A stretch of DNA of 64,000 nt from Klebsiella spallanzanii (GTDB taxonomy: Bacteria; Pseudomonadota; Gammaproteobacteria; Enterobacterales; Enterobacteriaceae): positions 62,001-126,000 of the forward strand of contig NZ_CABGGS010000047.1 of assembly GCF_902158555.1 (NCBI RefSeq). The letters are read 5' to 3'. The first letter of the stretch is position 1. Each line of letters opens with the position of its first letter. The notes under the pieces were generated by a model. That model searched no databases. It had not been told where the DNA came from and was given only the letters and a program-made list of their open reading frames with translations. Both the position numbers and the translations under genes were made by a program. Below, piece by piece: positions 8,562-16,018 of this stretch.

Positions 8562-9222
8562 CGACTTAGCCTGCTGACGAAAGTAAATCAAGGAGTATCC
8601 AGACTGCTAACGATACGCACAGTACAGCTATCGTCGTTTTACAAAACACGATATAAAAAAACATTTTTTGACCTGAAAAATGACACACAACGAAATTTAA
8701 GAAAAATAACTATCTACCGAGGCAAATCATCTCCAACTGATTAAACCCGACATACCCACCCTATATTAATATCCGCTACCACCATCCAAAAAACGTCATA
8801 TTGAGAACACGTTATAACATCTATATGAATTAGATTTCTGCCAGTCGGGCCACCGCCGAAAAGTCCTGCTGGCTATGAAATATATCAACAACAACACTAT
8901 TTCTGCTGAAGTGAATTTTCATATAAACTCGCTCATTAACTCAAGTTTTTTTGGGTATCATTTTAGACTCTTCATCATCCATCTTTCCTCTGGAAACCAG
9001 GCTCTCAGTCATCGCATCATGCAAACACTGATCTTTAAAACAGACGATTACATTGAGCATTTCAGCAACTATTCCCCACCGTCATTAAACGTTTCATAAA
9101 CAAACCCCCAGGAAAAATTTTACAGAAACCCGCCATCCTGAGAAGCATATCGTTCTGTGATATCTTTCCCGGAAAAATGCTGTATTATGCAAGTTATTGC
9201 AGTATTTTGCGGAATTTAAAGC
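8562..9222. other. AT-rich intergenic region between divergent LuxR- and DeoR-type genes
   Basis: About 660 AT-rich bases. The right end holds the phased repeats described at 9173-9210. A 74-codon open frame at 8875-9099 lacks a ribosome site and any family signal and was not accepted. Promoters for both divergent regulators must lie here, but I cannot place them convincingly. Confidence 0.5.
9173..9210 (+). promoter_or_regulatory. Four 10-bp-phased direct repeats upstream of the DeoR gene
   Basis: AAAAATGC (9173-9180), TATTATGC (9183-9190), GTTATTGC (9193-9200) and TATTTTGC (9203-9210) recur at exactly 10-base intervals, each ending in TGC, 12 bases before the DeoR-type start codon. One face of the helix is thus marked four times, as expected of an operator for a multimeric DeoR/GlpR-class repressor. 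Operator function is inferred. Confidence 0.5.
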
Positions 9223-9966
9223 ATGCACAAAAAAGCCAGACAAAAATATCTGATTGATATTCTTAGTGAAAGAGGTCAAATCACTATCAGCGAACTGGTA
9301 GATAAACTGCAGGTTTCTGCGGATACACTACGCCGCGACCTTAGCGATCTCGAAAAGCAGGGGTTGGCCCAGAAAAACCACGGCGGCGCTATCGCGCTCA
9401 ATCTCTCAGTCATGAACCGCCAGAGCCGAAACGCGCTGCTCCCCGATACCAAGCAGCGCTTAGGCAAAATGGTGGCGGAGAAGATCCCCTGCGGTTCGAC
9501 GCTGTTTCTTGACGCGGGCAGCACTGTATTAGCCGTCGCCACCCAGATACAGGGACCGATGACGGTCATTACCACCTCGTTGGATATTGCCCAGCACTTT
9601 AGCGATCGCCCTGATATTCAGCTTATTTTGCTGGGTGGCAAGTGGGATATGCAGCAGCGCCTGTTTGCCGGTAGCGCCACGGTGTCGCTGCTGGAACGCT
9701 ATCGAGCGGATATCGCTATTCTCGGCGCCTGCGCGCTCCATGCCGAACTTGGTCTCAGCGCCAGCCAGGAAGCGGATGCTGAAGTCAAGCGCGCCATGCT
9801 GACGGCCAGTGCCGAACATTGGCTGGTCGCCGATCATATGAAACTGAATCACTGCGAGCCCTGGCTGGTTGCCGGACTCGCCGACATCCATCAGCTCTTT
9901 CTCGACCGCCCATGGGAAGAGTTGAAGGATAACGGCTCAACACAACTCAATATCGCTGATGCTTAA
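9223..9966 (+). CDS. DeoR/GlpR-family sugar-responsive repressor
   Basis: 247 aa. The N-terminal winged helix (residues 5-58) carries the DeoR pattern QITISELVDKLQVSADTLRRDLSDLEKQGLAQKNHGGA. The C-terminal sugar-phosphate sensor domain shows FLDAGSTVLAVA, VITTSLDIA, LLGGKW and LLVAD-like WLVADHMKLN. Such repressors bind a phosphorylated sugar and usually control an adjacent catabolic gene, here the overlapping Gfo/Idh oxidoreductase. It is distinct from YciT, another DeoR protein at 49106. The specific K-12 orthologue is not clear to me. Confidence 0.85.
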   Translation: MHKKARQKYLIDILSERGQITISELVDKLQVSADTLRRDLSDLEKQGLAQKNHGGAIALNLSVMNRQSRNALLPDTKQRLGKMVAEKIPCGSTLFLDAGSTVLAVATQIQGPMTVITTSLDIAQHFSDRPDIQLILLGGKWDMQQRLFAGSATVSLLERYRADIAILGACALHAELGLSASQEADAEVKRAMLTASAEHWLVADHMKLNHCEPWLVAGLADIHQLFLDRPWEELKDNGSTQLNIADA

Positions 9967-9982
9967 TAACGCGGAGATGCTT

Positions 9983-11050
9983 ATGACTAACGGTAAGAAC
10001 ATTAACATTGCCTTGATTGGCTACGGCTTCGTCGGCAAAACTTTTCATGCGCCGCTGATCCAATCTGTCGACGGGCTAAATCTGGCGATTGTCGCTTCCC
10101 GCGATGAAGAGAAAGTGAAGCGCGATCTGCCGGATGTTACCGTCATCGCGTCGCCTGAAGAGGCTATTCAGCATCCGGATGTCGATCTGGTGGTCATCGC
10201 CTCCCCTAACGCGACTCATGCTCCGCTTGCCCGTCTGGCCTTAAATTCTGGTAAGCACGTGGTGGTCGACAAACCGTTTACGCTCGATATGCAGGAAGCC
10301 CGCGAGCTGATTGCGCTTGCAGAAGAGAAACAACGAGTGCTGTCAGTATTCCACAACCGCCGCTGGGACAGTGATTATCTGGGAGTAAAGCAGGTTATTG
10401 AACAAGGGGTTATCGGAAAGATTAAACACTTTGAATCACATATCGATCGCTTCCGCCCCGAGGTACGCGTCCGCTGGCGCGAGCAGAACGTACCTGGCAG
10501 CGGTCTGTGGTTCGATTTAGGTCCACATCTGATTGACCAAACCCTGCAACTGTTCGGCCTGCCGCAGTCGGTACAGGGCAATATCGCGACCCTGCGTGAA
10601 GGCGCGGAAATCAACGACTGGGCACATGTGGTCCTGAACTATCCGCAGCATAAAGTGATTCTGCACTGCAGCATGCTGGTGGCGGGTGGCGTATCGCGCT
10701 TTACTGTTCATGGCGATAAAGGCAGCGTAGTCAAACAACGAGCCGACCAGCAGGAGAGCCAACTGCTGGCGGGCGTGGTTCCGGGCAGTGAAAGCTGGGG
10801 CCATGACGACGATAGCCTGGTGGTGTTTGATACAAACCTGCAATCCCGGGAGATCGGCACGCTGCGCGGCGATCAGCGCCAGTACTATGTTCAGGTCCGC
10901 GACGCGCTAACGGGTAAAATCAACAATCCGGTATCACCATTAGAAGCGCTCGCTGTGATGGCGGTGCTGGAAGCCGCAGTGCAATCCGCCGAGAGCGGAA
11001 CGTCGCAAACTTTAGCACTGACCGCTGATGAACTGGCGGGTCTGAAGTAA
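9983..11050 (+). CDS. Gfo/Idh/MocA-family NAD(P)-dependent oxidoreductase
   Basis: 355 aa. The N-terminal Rossmann domain has IALIGYGFVGKTFHAPLI as dinucleotide loop; DLVVIASPNATH and GKHVVVDKPFT contain the family EKP/DKP lysine; FHNRRWDSDYLGVK and the catalytic-region histidine in FDLGPHLIDQ follow. It resembles K-12 YdgJ/YhhX, enzymes of unknown sugar or inositol substrate. I start at 9983 because GGAG lies 6 bases before this ATG; in-frame ATGs at 9959 and 9977 exist. It begins just after the DeoR stop, so the two form a likely operon. Confidence 0.85.
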   Translation: MTNGKNINIALIGYGFVGKTFHAPLIQSVDGLNLAIVASRDEEKVKRDLPDVTVIASPEEAIQHPDVDLVVIASPNATHAPLARLALNSGKHVVVDKPFTLDMQEARELIALAEEKQRVLSVFHNRRWDSDYLGVKQVIEQGVIGKIKHFESHIDRFRPEVRVRWREQNVPGSGLWFDLGPHLIDQTLQLFGLPQSVQGNIATLREGAEINDWAHVVLNYPQHKVILHCSMLVAGGVSRFTVHGDKGSVVKQRADQQESQLLAGVVPGSESWGHDDDSLVVFDTNLQSREIGTLRGDQRQYYVQVRDALTGKINNPVSPLEALAVMAVLEAAVQSAESGTSQTLALTADELAGLK

Positions 11051-11119
11051 ACGGTAAACAAAGGCGCGGACAGTTTTACGTCAGCGCCACTGCGGATGAC
11101 GGAGTCCTTTATTACCCGT

Positions 11120-12385
11120 CTACAGTTTCACCCGTAGCAAATCGCTGAACCGGGTGGTGTAGGCGGGCGATAACATATGCCGCTTCATTTCCCAGCTACG
11201 CTCTATCCCCTGTCCGGCAAACCAGAGTTGCCCTTTTTCTCGCTTGTTAACGAAGTCGAGCACCGTCATAAGCTGTTCACTATTAGCCCGCGGACGATAG
11301 TCATCAAACAGGCCCAATTGAGCCACGCCCTGGCTAAAGAAGTCCCCTAGCATCACGCCACACTTTTGATACCGGCATCCCTCTCGCCAGATGGTATCCA
11401 GGCATTTTATCGCCGCAGCAACAATATCCCGGGTATCCTGAGTCGGGATCTGGATTGTCGTTCCGGCATCTTTGCCATAATAAACCTCATTACCCGCAAA
11501 CGGACTGGTTTTAACAAAGACGGAAACATAGCGGCAGTACTGGTGCTCCGCGCGCAGCTTCTCAGCGGCGCGAGCCGCATGGCTGCATATTGCTTCGCGC
11601 ATCGGCCCATATTCATTCACCTTCTGACTAAATGACCGCGAGCAGATAATTTGCTGTTTCGTCGGCATGTACTCTTCCTGCTCAAGGCAGGACTCACCGC
11701 ATAGTTCCCGTACGGTGCGCTCCAGCACAACGCTGAAATGTTTTCTGATAAGCGAAGCAGGCGTCCCGGCAAGTTCAAGAGCCGTTTTAATCCCCATATC
11801 ATTAAGCTTTTTCGCGATTCGTCGACCCACTCCCCAGATTTCACCAACGCCAACCCTTGCCAGCAGTTTCTTCTGTCTGGCCGGCAGGGAGAGATCGACA
11901 ACGCCCTCAAATGTTGGCCACCTCTTTGCCGCATAATTGGCCAACTTGGCCAGCGTTTTCGTCGGCCCAATCCCCACTCCCACCGTCAAGCCCGTACACT
12001 GAAGCAATGTGCTTCGCACGTGGCGACCAAACGCCTCAAGCTCATCAGAACGATGAATTCCACAAAGACTCACGAACGCTTCATCAATGGAATATTGATA
12101 AACCGCAGGCGCCAGCTCTTCGAGAAGAGTCATGACCCGATTGGACATATCGCCATAAAGCGCATAATTACTGCTGAAAACCGCCACCTGATGACGCTCA
12201 AACTGTGATTTCATTTTGAAATACGGCGCCCCCATTGGGATTTCCAGCAGTTTAGCCTCATTGTTTCTGGCAATCACGCAGCCGTCGTTGTTGCTTAGCA
12301 CCACTACCGGACGCCCGCGTAAATCGGGGCGAAAAGCCATTTCACAGCTGGCATAAAATGAATTCACATCCACCAGGGCAAACAT
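11120..12385 (-). CDS. umuC: DNA polymerase V catalytic subunit UmuC
   Basis: 421-aa Y-family translesion polymerase (E. coli: 422). Palm motifs are FALVDVNSFYASCE at the N-terminus and YSIDEAFVSL with the catalytic Asp-Glu; helix-hairpin-helix region IWGVGRRIAKKLNDMG; little finger to about residue 350. It works with the UmuD'2 dimer and RecA to copy damaged DNA, which is mutagenic. Its ATG overlaps the umuD stop as TAATG, so the two are translationally coupled. Confidence 0.96.
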   Translation of the reverse strand: MFALVDVNSFYASCEMAFRPDLRGRPVVVLSNNDGCVIARNNEAKLLEIPMGAPYFKMKSQFERHQVAVFSSNYALYGDMSNRVMTLLEELAPAVYQYSIDEAFVSLCGIHRSDELEAFGRHVRSTLLQCTGLTVGVGIGPTKTLAKLANYAAKRWPTFEGVVDLSLPARQKKLLARVGVGEIWGVGRRIAKKLNDMGIKTALELAGTPASLIRKHFSVVLERTVRELCGESCLEQEEYMPTKQQIICSRSFSQKVNEYGPMREAICSHAARAAEKLRAEHQYCRYVSVFVKTSPFAGNEVYYGKDAGTTIQIPTQDTRDIVAAAIKCLDTIWREGCRYQKCGVMLGDFFSQGVAQLGLFDDYRPRANSEQLMTVLDFVNKREKGQLWFAGQGIERSWEMKRHMLSPAYTTRFSDLLRVKL

Positions 12386-12807
12386 TAACGAAGCCTGTTG
12401 AGACTGAAAGTGACAACCCCAAAGATCTCCAGATCTTCGCCGTCATGGTGCAGCACTATTGGCGGGAAATCAGGGTTCATCGGCAACAATTGCATCGTGG
12501 GGTGCATACAAAGGCGTTTAACCGTGTACTCACCGGCCAGTGAAGCAATGATAATATCGCCATGCTTCGCTTTCAGGCTGCGATCCACCACCAGCAGCGT
12601 GCCTTCATAAATGCCGGCATCAACCATCGACAGGCCTGTCGCCATGACAAAAAAGGTAGCCGCTGGATGGCTGACGCAAAGCTCATTGAGATCTATCCCC
12701 TTCTCAATGTAATCCTGTGCCGGGCTGGGAAACCCACATTGAACAAAGTCGCTAAATAGCGGAATTGACATGACCTGACGCAATTCAACCGGTTTGTAGA
12801 ACATCAT
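12385..12807 (-). CDS. umuD: DNA polymerase V accessory protein UmuD (LexA-like self-cleaving)
   Basis: About 140 aa. The cleavage site Cys-Gly in FVQCGFPSP, the catalytic serine in ATGLSMVDAG and the catalytic lysine in EYTVKRL are all present, so RecA-stimulated self-cleavage to UmuD' should work. I start at 12807 (MMFYKPVELRQV) to match the E. coli N-terminus; the longer frame to 12822 would begin almost at the LexA box. It heads the umuDC operon. Confidence 0.93.
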   Translation of the reverse strand: MMFYKPVELRQVMSIPLFSDFVQCGFPSPAQDYIEKGIDLNELCVSHPAATFFVMATGLSMVDAGIYEGTLLVVDRSLKAKHGDIIIASLAGEYTVKRLCMHPTMQLLPMNPDFPPIVLHHDGEDLEIFGVVTFSLNRLR

Positions 12808-12827
12808 AATAAACTTACCCACGACAA

Positions 12828-12847
12828 TACTGTATTTATATACAGTA
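12828..12847 (-). promoter_or_regulatory. LexA (SOS) box of umuDC
   Basis: TACTGTATTTATATACAGTA contains a perfect CTG-N10-CAG core with flanking TA symmetry, immediately upstream of umuD. This is the consensus LexA operator, so the operon should be induced on DNA damage. Confidence 0.93.
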
Positions 12848-13101
12848 TTAATACTTCATCGACGTTTATCAAGCCATCTCTCAAACATTAGCGTGAAGGC
12901 TTTGAAGTTGCGGTGAATTTAGCGTATTGGCTTGCGAATCGCTGAAGTGGCGAATGCCCCCTCGTACGTATTCCAGATGGTTTTTTACTGCACGCTGGAA
13001 ATTTCCGCCAATTGGGAGGAGGATAGAATCAACTGATGTGCTCTTTGCTCATCACTCGTTGTTGGCCGTTGTCAACCCGACATACTGAACTGGAGATTCA
13101 T
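12848..13101. other. Intergenic region between umuD and a small gene
   Basis: About 250 bases with no accepted gene. An in-frame extension of the next ORF to an ATG at 13036 reads without protein-like composition and was rejected. Confidence 0.4.
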
Positions 13102-13296
13102 ATGTATTACACGTTAGGAGACAAGACTCTCCACTTTTATCGTTATCAGTGCCGCTTTTACGTCGCTCATTGGGACGGTGGTCATGTGATGACGGAGAAG
13201 TTCAAGCCGTTTATTGCCTCAATCACCGAGAAAACCGGCATTGATGCGAAGAACGTTGAGGCGGCGGCGCGGGACTACTTCACTAACGTTGATTAA
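13102..13296 (+). CDS. Small hypothetical protein (64 aa)
   Basis: Not recognised. 64 aa starting MYYTLGDKTLHFYRYQCRFYV, with a compact alpha/beta look and an acidic C-terminal helix (NVEAAARDYFTNVD). No signal peptide or membrane segment. The start at 13102 is chosen for GGAG 6 bases upstream. It is followed 13 bases later by an 11-bp perfect hairpin. No functional prediction is possible from sequence alone. Confidence 0.55.
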   Translation: MYYTLGDKTLHFYRYQCRFYVAHWDGGHVMTEKFKPFIASITEKTGIDAKNVEAAARDYFTNVD

Positions 13297-13309
13297 GATT
13301 GTACTTAAT

Positions 13310-13340
13310 ACCATCGCTATTGACGTTTCATAGCGATGGT
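13310..13340 (+). repeat. Long perfect hairpin after the 64-aa gene
   Basis: ACCATCGCTAT pairs with ATAGCGATGGT (11 bp, loop of 9). It lacks a T-run on either strand, so it is either a Rho-assisted 3' end or another structural element. Confidence 0.6.
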
Positions 13341-13452
13341 GGTCACCTGTGGACAGTAGAAAGTTAAGACAAAAAAGCCGTGTCACGCGATCGTAAAATA
13401 AAGGTTGTAAGATAGAGCCCGGACGCCACCAGCGCTAAATCGAGGTGAAGAG

Positions 13453-13644
13453 ATGGGAACAGTAAAAGCCAGCAATCTGGAACAGGCAAAGCAGCTTCTG
13501 CAGTCCGGCGACGCCATTAAAATCGAACTGGATTTCGAGCTCGACTCTGATGAGTTTTTTAATTTTGCCATTGAGTATTGTACCAATGGAGCGAAGCTCA
13601 CGCGAGTCGGCGAGCGCTTCGTTATTTCACGAAAGAAAAAGTAG
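13453..13644 (+). CDS. Small hypothetical protein (63 aa)
   Basis: Not recognised. 63 aa: MGTVKASNLEQAKQLLQSGD, an acidic middle (LDFELDSDEFF), and a basic tail ending SRKKK. It looks soluble. GAGGTG lies 7 bases before the ATG, supporting translation. A second long hairpin (13674-13706) follows. Confidence 0.55.
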   Translation: MGTVKASNLEQAKQLLQSGDAIKIELDFELDSDEFFNFAIEYCTNGAKLTRVGERFVISRKKK

Positions 13645-13673
13645 TCTGATAGTTTTACCCTGCCATTCACAGT

Positions 13674-13706
13674 ATCACAGAAGCTGTCGGTTCTGGCTTC
13701 TGTGAT
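13674..13706 (+). repeat. Long perfect hairpin after the 63-aa gene
   Basis: ATCACAGAAGC pairs with GCTTCTGTGAT (11 bp, loop of 11), again without a T-run. Confidence 0.6.
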
Positions 13707-13823
13707 GCCCTCCATGAGAATAAAAATAGCGGAATAAATTAATCTAAAAAATTGATACATCGCTCATTTTCATTAATGAGAGGAGAATAATGTAGCCACC
13801 GGTATCTCACCGAGGGTTAAATC

Positions 13824-14138
13824 GTGAAAAAATTATTAATATGTTGCCTGTTCGGCGAAACGGCGGGAATTCTCGCCCGGAAAATGCAAAAAATTGCCGA
13901 TATTCGGAAACTGGATCTATTAATCAGCGCCGTTGGTGTGGAGAACTTCTTTAGTATCGCCCCCGCCTATGATGGCGTATTGGTCGCTCCCCATATCCAG
14001 TATAAAATTGAAGAATTTATTAACTCACTGAATTCCAGACAAGAAATTGCCGTTATTGAAAGCTTGCCCTATGCTTCATTTGATGGCGAAAAAATCCTTA
14101 GCTTCGCGCTGAATACAATGCCCCAATCTCTGTCATAG
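13824..14138 (+). CDS. Orphan PTS EIIB-like protein (lactose/cellobiose type)
   Basis: 104 aa, the size and fold pattern of lactose/chitobiose EIIB proteins. N-terminal MKKLLICCLFGETAGILARKMQKIA corresponds to the phosphocysteine loop (CxxG.TTS) with Cys in position; the later AYDGVLVAPHIQYKI corresponds to the family's ADVVLLGPQIAYM segment. EIIB passes phosphate from EIIA to the sugar bound by EIIC. No EIIA, EIIC or glycosidase lies next to it, so it is either a remnant, a regulator, or a partner of a PTS encoded elsewhere. The second helix start reads ETAG rather than STS, a departure from transport-competent members. Confidence 0.65.
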   Translation: MKKLLICCLFGETAGILARKMQKIADIRKLDLLISAVGVENFFSIAPAYDGVLVAPHIQYKIEEFINSLNSRQEIAVIESLPYASFDGEKILSFALNTMPQSLS

Positions 14139-14152
14139 CCTGTATGGCTGAG

Positions 14153-14186
14153 ACGAAAGAACCCACGAAACCATGGGTTCTTTCGT
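14153..14186 (+). repeat. 13-bp perfect hairpin after the EIIB-like gene
   Basis: ACGAAAGAACCCA pairs with TGGGTTCTTTCGT (loop of 8). It is the third long hairpin without a T-run in under 1 kb. Confidence 0.6.
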
Positions 14187-14272
14187 AAGGGATTATCTGT
14201 ACAGGCACCCCCAGAAGCACACGATGAGCATCGGAGAAAGAGCCCCAGTATGGCCCAAAAACGGCCCTTTCC

Positions 14273-14854
14273 TTATTGCCCGAAACGGTAGCTAACCCCG
14301 GCCATCACAGAGCTAACATCGCTGCTCACGCCAATCTGGTTTTCGTTACCCACATTGTTGACCCACTGATATTCCAGACGCCCCGACCAGTTGTCGTTAA
14401 AGGCATATTCGGTACCGATAGCCAACACCGGGCGCACGCCGGTATCAAACCGATTTTTGCCATTAACATCGGACTCCGCACGATAGCCCATCACTCCTGC
14501 GCGACCGTACAGATCCCAGTCACTACCCAGGCTGTAGCTGGCTTTCAATGAAAGCTGTAGCCCCTGGCTTTTCATCTGTGACCCGGATGCGCCATGACGA
14601 CCGTTGATCCCCATGTTACCTAAATAGTCATATCCACCTTCGACCGCCAGCCACGGGTTAATCTGATAGCCGGTAAATATACCGCCGCCAACGTTATCGC
14701 GATCAACGTCAACTTGTTGGTTGGTACTGGAATCGCCGTAATGCGACCATCCAAATTTAGACCCCGCATACCAGGTCCCCTCCTGCGCCGCAGCGAAAGC
14801 AGCGGTAGCCGTAAAAGCATTAGCAATAATTAACGTAATAAGCGTCTTTTTCAT
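14273..14854 (-). CDS. OmpA-like outer-membrane beta-barrel protein without peptidoglycan domain
   Basis: 193 aa. Signal peptide MKKTLITLIIANAFTATAAFA, then an eight-strand OmpA-type barrel: GTWYAGSKFGWSHYGD, GIFTGYQINPWLAVEGGYDYLG, LQLSLKASYSLGSDWDLYGRAGVMGY, AIGTEYAFNDNWSGRLEYQWVNN, VMAGVSYRFGQ. These strands align with OmpA's N-terminal domain, while the C-terminal peptidoglycan-binding half (about 150 aa) is absent. AGGATT before the ATG supports the start. The upstream neighbour on the same strand is an IprA/YaiV-type regulator that may control it. Function could be adhesion, pore or virulence-related; not known. Confidence 0.85.
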   Translation of the reverse strand: MKKTLITLIIANAFTATAAFAAAQEGTWYAGSKFGWSHYGDSSTNQQVDVDRDNVGGGIFTGYQINPWLAVEGGYDYLGNMGINGRHGASGSQMKSQGLQLSLKASYSLGSDWDLYGRAGVMGYRAESDVNGKNRFDTGVRPVLAIGTEYAFNDNWSGRLEYQWVNNVGNENQIGVSSDVSSVMAGVSYRFGQ

Positions 14855-14979
14855 AATAATCCTGTTGTCGACCCGTTGTCGAATAAATGAAATACTTAAG
14901 AATTAAGTGGGCCTACAATAAAACATTAATGCTACGCTGATAACCGCTTTATTATTTAATTTTGGACAAACAGGCACCC

Positions 14980-15609
14980 CTAAAAACGCTCGGGTAAATT
15001 ATTTAATTCAATCAAATAGCCCCCCCGTTTAAACGTAATATAGTTACCACTTTTTAACGCAGATAACACATTTAATACACTGCTGCGTGATAAATGCGTA
15101 CGTTCCTGAATATAATCCAGAATAGATACCCGCATTCGAGTCTCTTCCGGGAGCTGGCCCATTTCCAGCAGGTGGTTGCGAATAACGGCGTAAGTTCGCT
15201 GCTGAACAACCAGGGCGTCGCGATAAAAAAGATAAGCCGTGTGGTACGATAATAATGAGGCGACGTCTTCCCATACGCCGTGCTGGCGGAAGGTTTCCAT
15301 CGCTTTTTGCGCATCAACGCGCAGTATCGTCGACTCTGTTTCCGCCCGCAGTTGGTGGCCGCGCACCGGCTGGATCATCTCGGCAATGCCAAACAGATGA
15401 GGGTGATAAACGGTGACAATCAGCAGGCCGTCTGAGGCTCTGAGTATGGAAAGCTCACCTTCCTGAAAAAGGTACAGCTGCGGTTGGTTTTTGTGCGTCC
15501 AGGTTATACGTTTTCGCGGCACTACTTTCATTTTTTCGGCAATTGGCTCCAGAAGAGCCGTCAAGCGCTGGATACTCTCTTCCGGGCGAACGGGCGGTAA
15601 AATATGCAT
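14980..15609 (-). CDS. IprA/YaiV-type winged-helix regulator
   Basis: 209 aa. The N-terminal two thirds resemble a cyclic-nucleotide-binding-like beta-roll (LYLFQEGELSILRASDGLLIVTVYHPHLFGIAEM) and the C-terminal domain is a winged helix (RVSILDYIQERTHLSRSSVLNVLSALKSGNYITFKRGGYLIEL). This layout and the opening PVRPEESI match the YaiV/IprA family (IprA inhibits hydrogen-peroxide resistance in Salmonella and E. coli). It lies 125 bases upstream of the OmpA-like gene on the same strand. AGGT precedes the ATG. Confidence 0.7.
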   Translation of the reverse strand: MHILPPVRPEESIQRLTALLEPIAEKMKVVPRKRITWTHKNQPQLYLFQEGELSILRASDGLLIVTVYHPHLFGIAEMIQPVRGHQLRAETESTILRVDAQKAMETFRQHGVWEDVASLLSYHTAYLFYRDALVVQQRTYAVIRNHLLEMGQLPEETRMRVSILDYIQERTHLSRSSVLNVLSALKSGNYITFKRGGYLIELNNLPERF

Positions 15610-15742
15610 AGAAAGACCTGATGGGTTCCGGTTTAAACTATTATAGAACGCAACCAGATTTCCGTAAAAATTGCGTAACTCCGCATTTACTCATATGTGA
15701 GCACACAAAAAAATCACAACACGATTTAAATTTAAACAAATG

Positions 15743-15763
15743 AAAAAGCTGCCTACGGGCAGC
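15743..15763 (-). terminator. Second (distal) terminator after the zinc-ribbon gene
   Basis: On the minus strand, GCTGCC-CGTA-GGCAGC followed by TTTTT. Confidence 0.8.
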
Positions 15764-15803
15764 CTTGTCAAAAATGCTAAAAACATCTTACTGTTTAGAT
15801 GTC

Positions 15804-15823
15804 AAAAGGCCCTTCTCAGGGCC
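15804..15823 (-). terminator. First (proximal) terminator after the zinc-ribbon gene
   Basis: On the minus strand, GGCCCT-GAGA-AGGGCC followed by TTTT, starting 7 bases past the zinc-ribbon gene stop. With the hairpin at 15743-15763 this makes a tandem terminator. Confidence 0.75.
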
Positions 15824-15829
15824 GATATG

Positions 15830-16018
15830 TTACTTCCGTAGCTCCAGCGATGCCGAGTTTCTGGAAATATGCGGTACGATATTATCAAATGTAATCATTG
15901 CGGATTTACAAAAAATACATTTCGCACCAAACGGATTTTTTTCAGAAACATCATACGTTGATGTTCTGTACTGGGACCCATGACAGCATGGGCATCTGAA
16001 ATGAATGTGGTCAGTCAT
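15830..16018 (-). CDS. Small zinc-ribbon protein, YmcF/YnfQ-like cold-shock family
   Basis: 62 aa with two cysteine pairs (FRCPCCHGSQYRTS and GAKCIFCKS) that form a zinc ribbon. Sequence and length resemble, from memory, the E. coli small cold-shock proteins YmcF and YnfQ found near csp genes. GAGAGG lies about 9 bases before the ATG. The ATG overlaps the stop of an upstream 18-codon Cys-rich ORF (ATGA), and two intrinsic terminators follow. No csp gene is adjacent here. Function is not established; nucleic-acid binding is plausible. Confidence 0.7.
   Translation of the reverse strand: MTDHIHFRCPCCHGSQYRTSTYDVSEKNPFGAKCIFCKSAMITFDNIVPHISRNSASLELRK

Noticed and set aside
8875-9099. 74-codon plus-strand ORF in the LuxR/DeoR intergenic region
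   Set aside because: No ribosome site, AT-driven composition and no family pattern; likely chance.
13036-13101. Longer N-terminus of the 64-aa gene
   Set aside because: The added residues lack protein character and GGAG supports the start at 13102.
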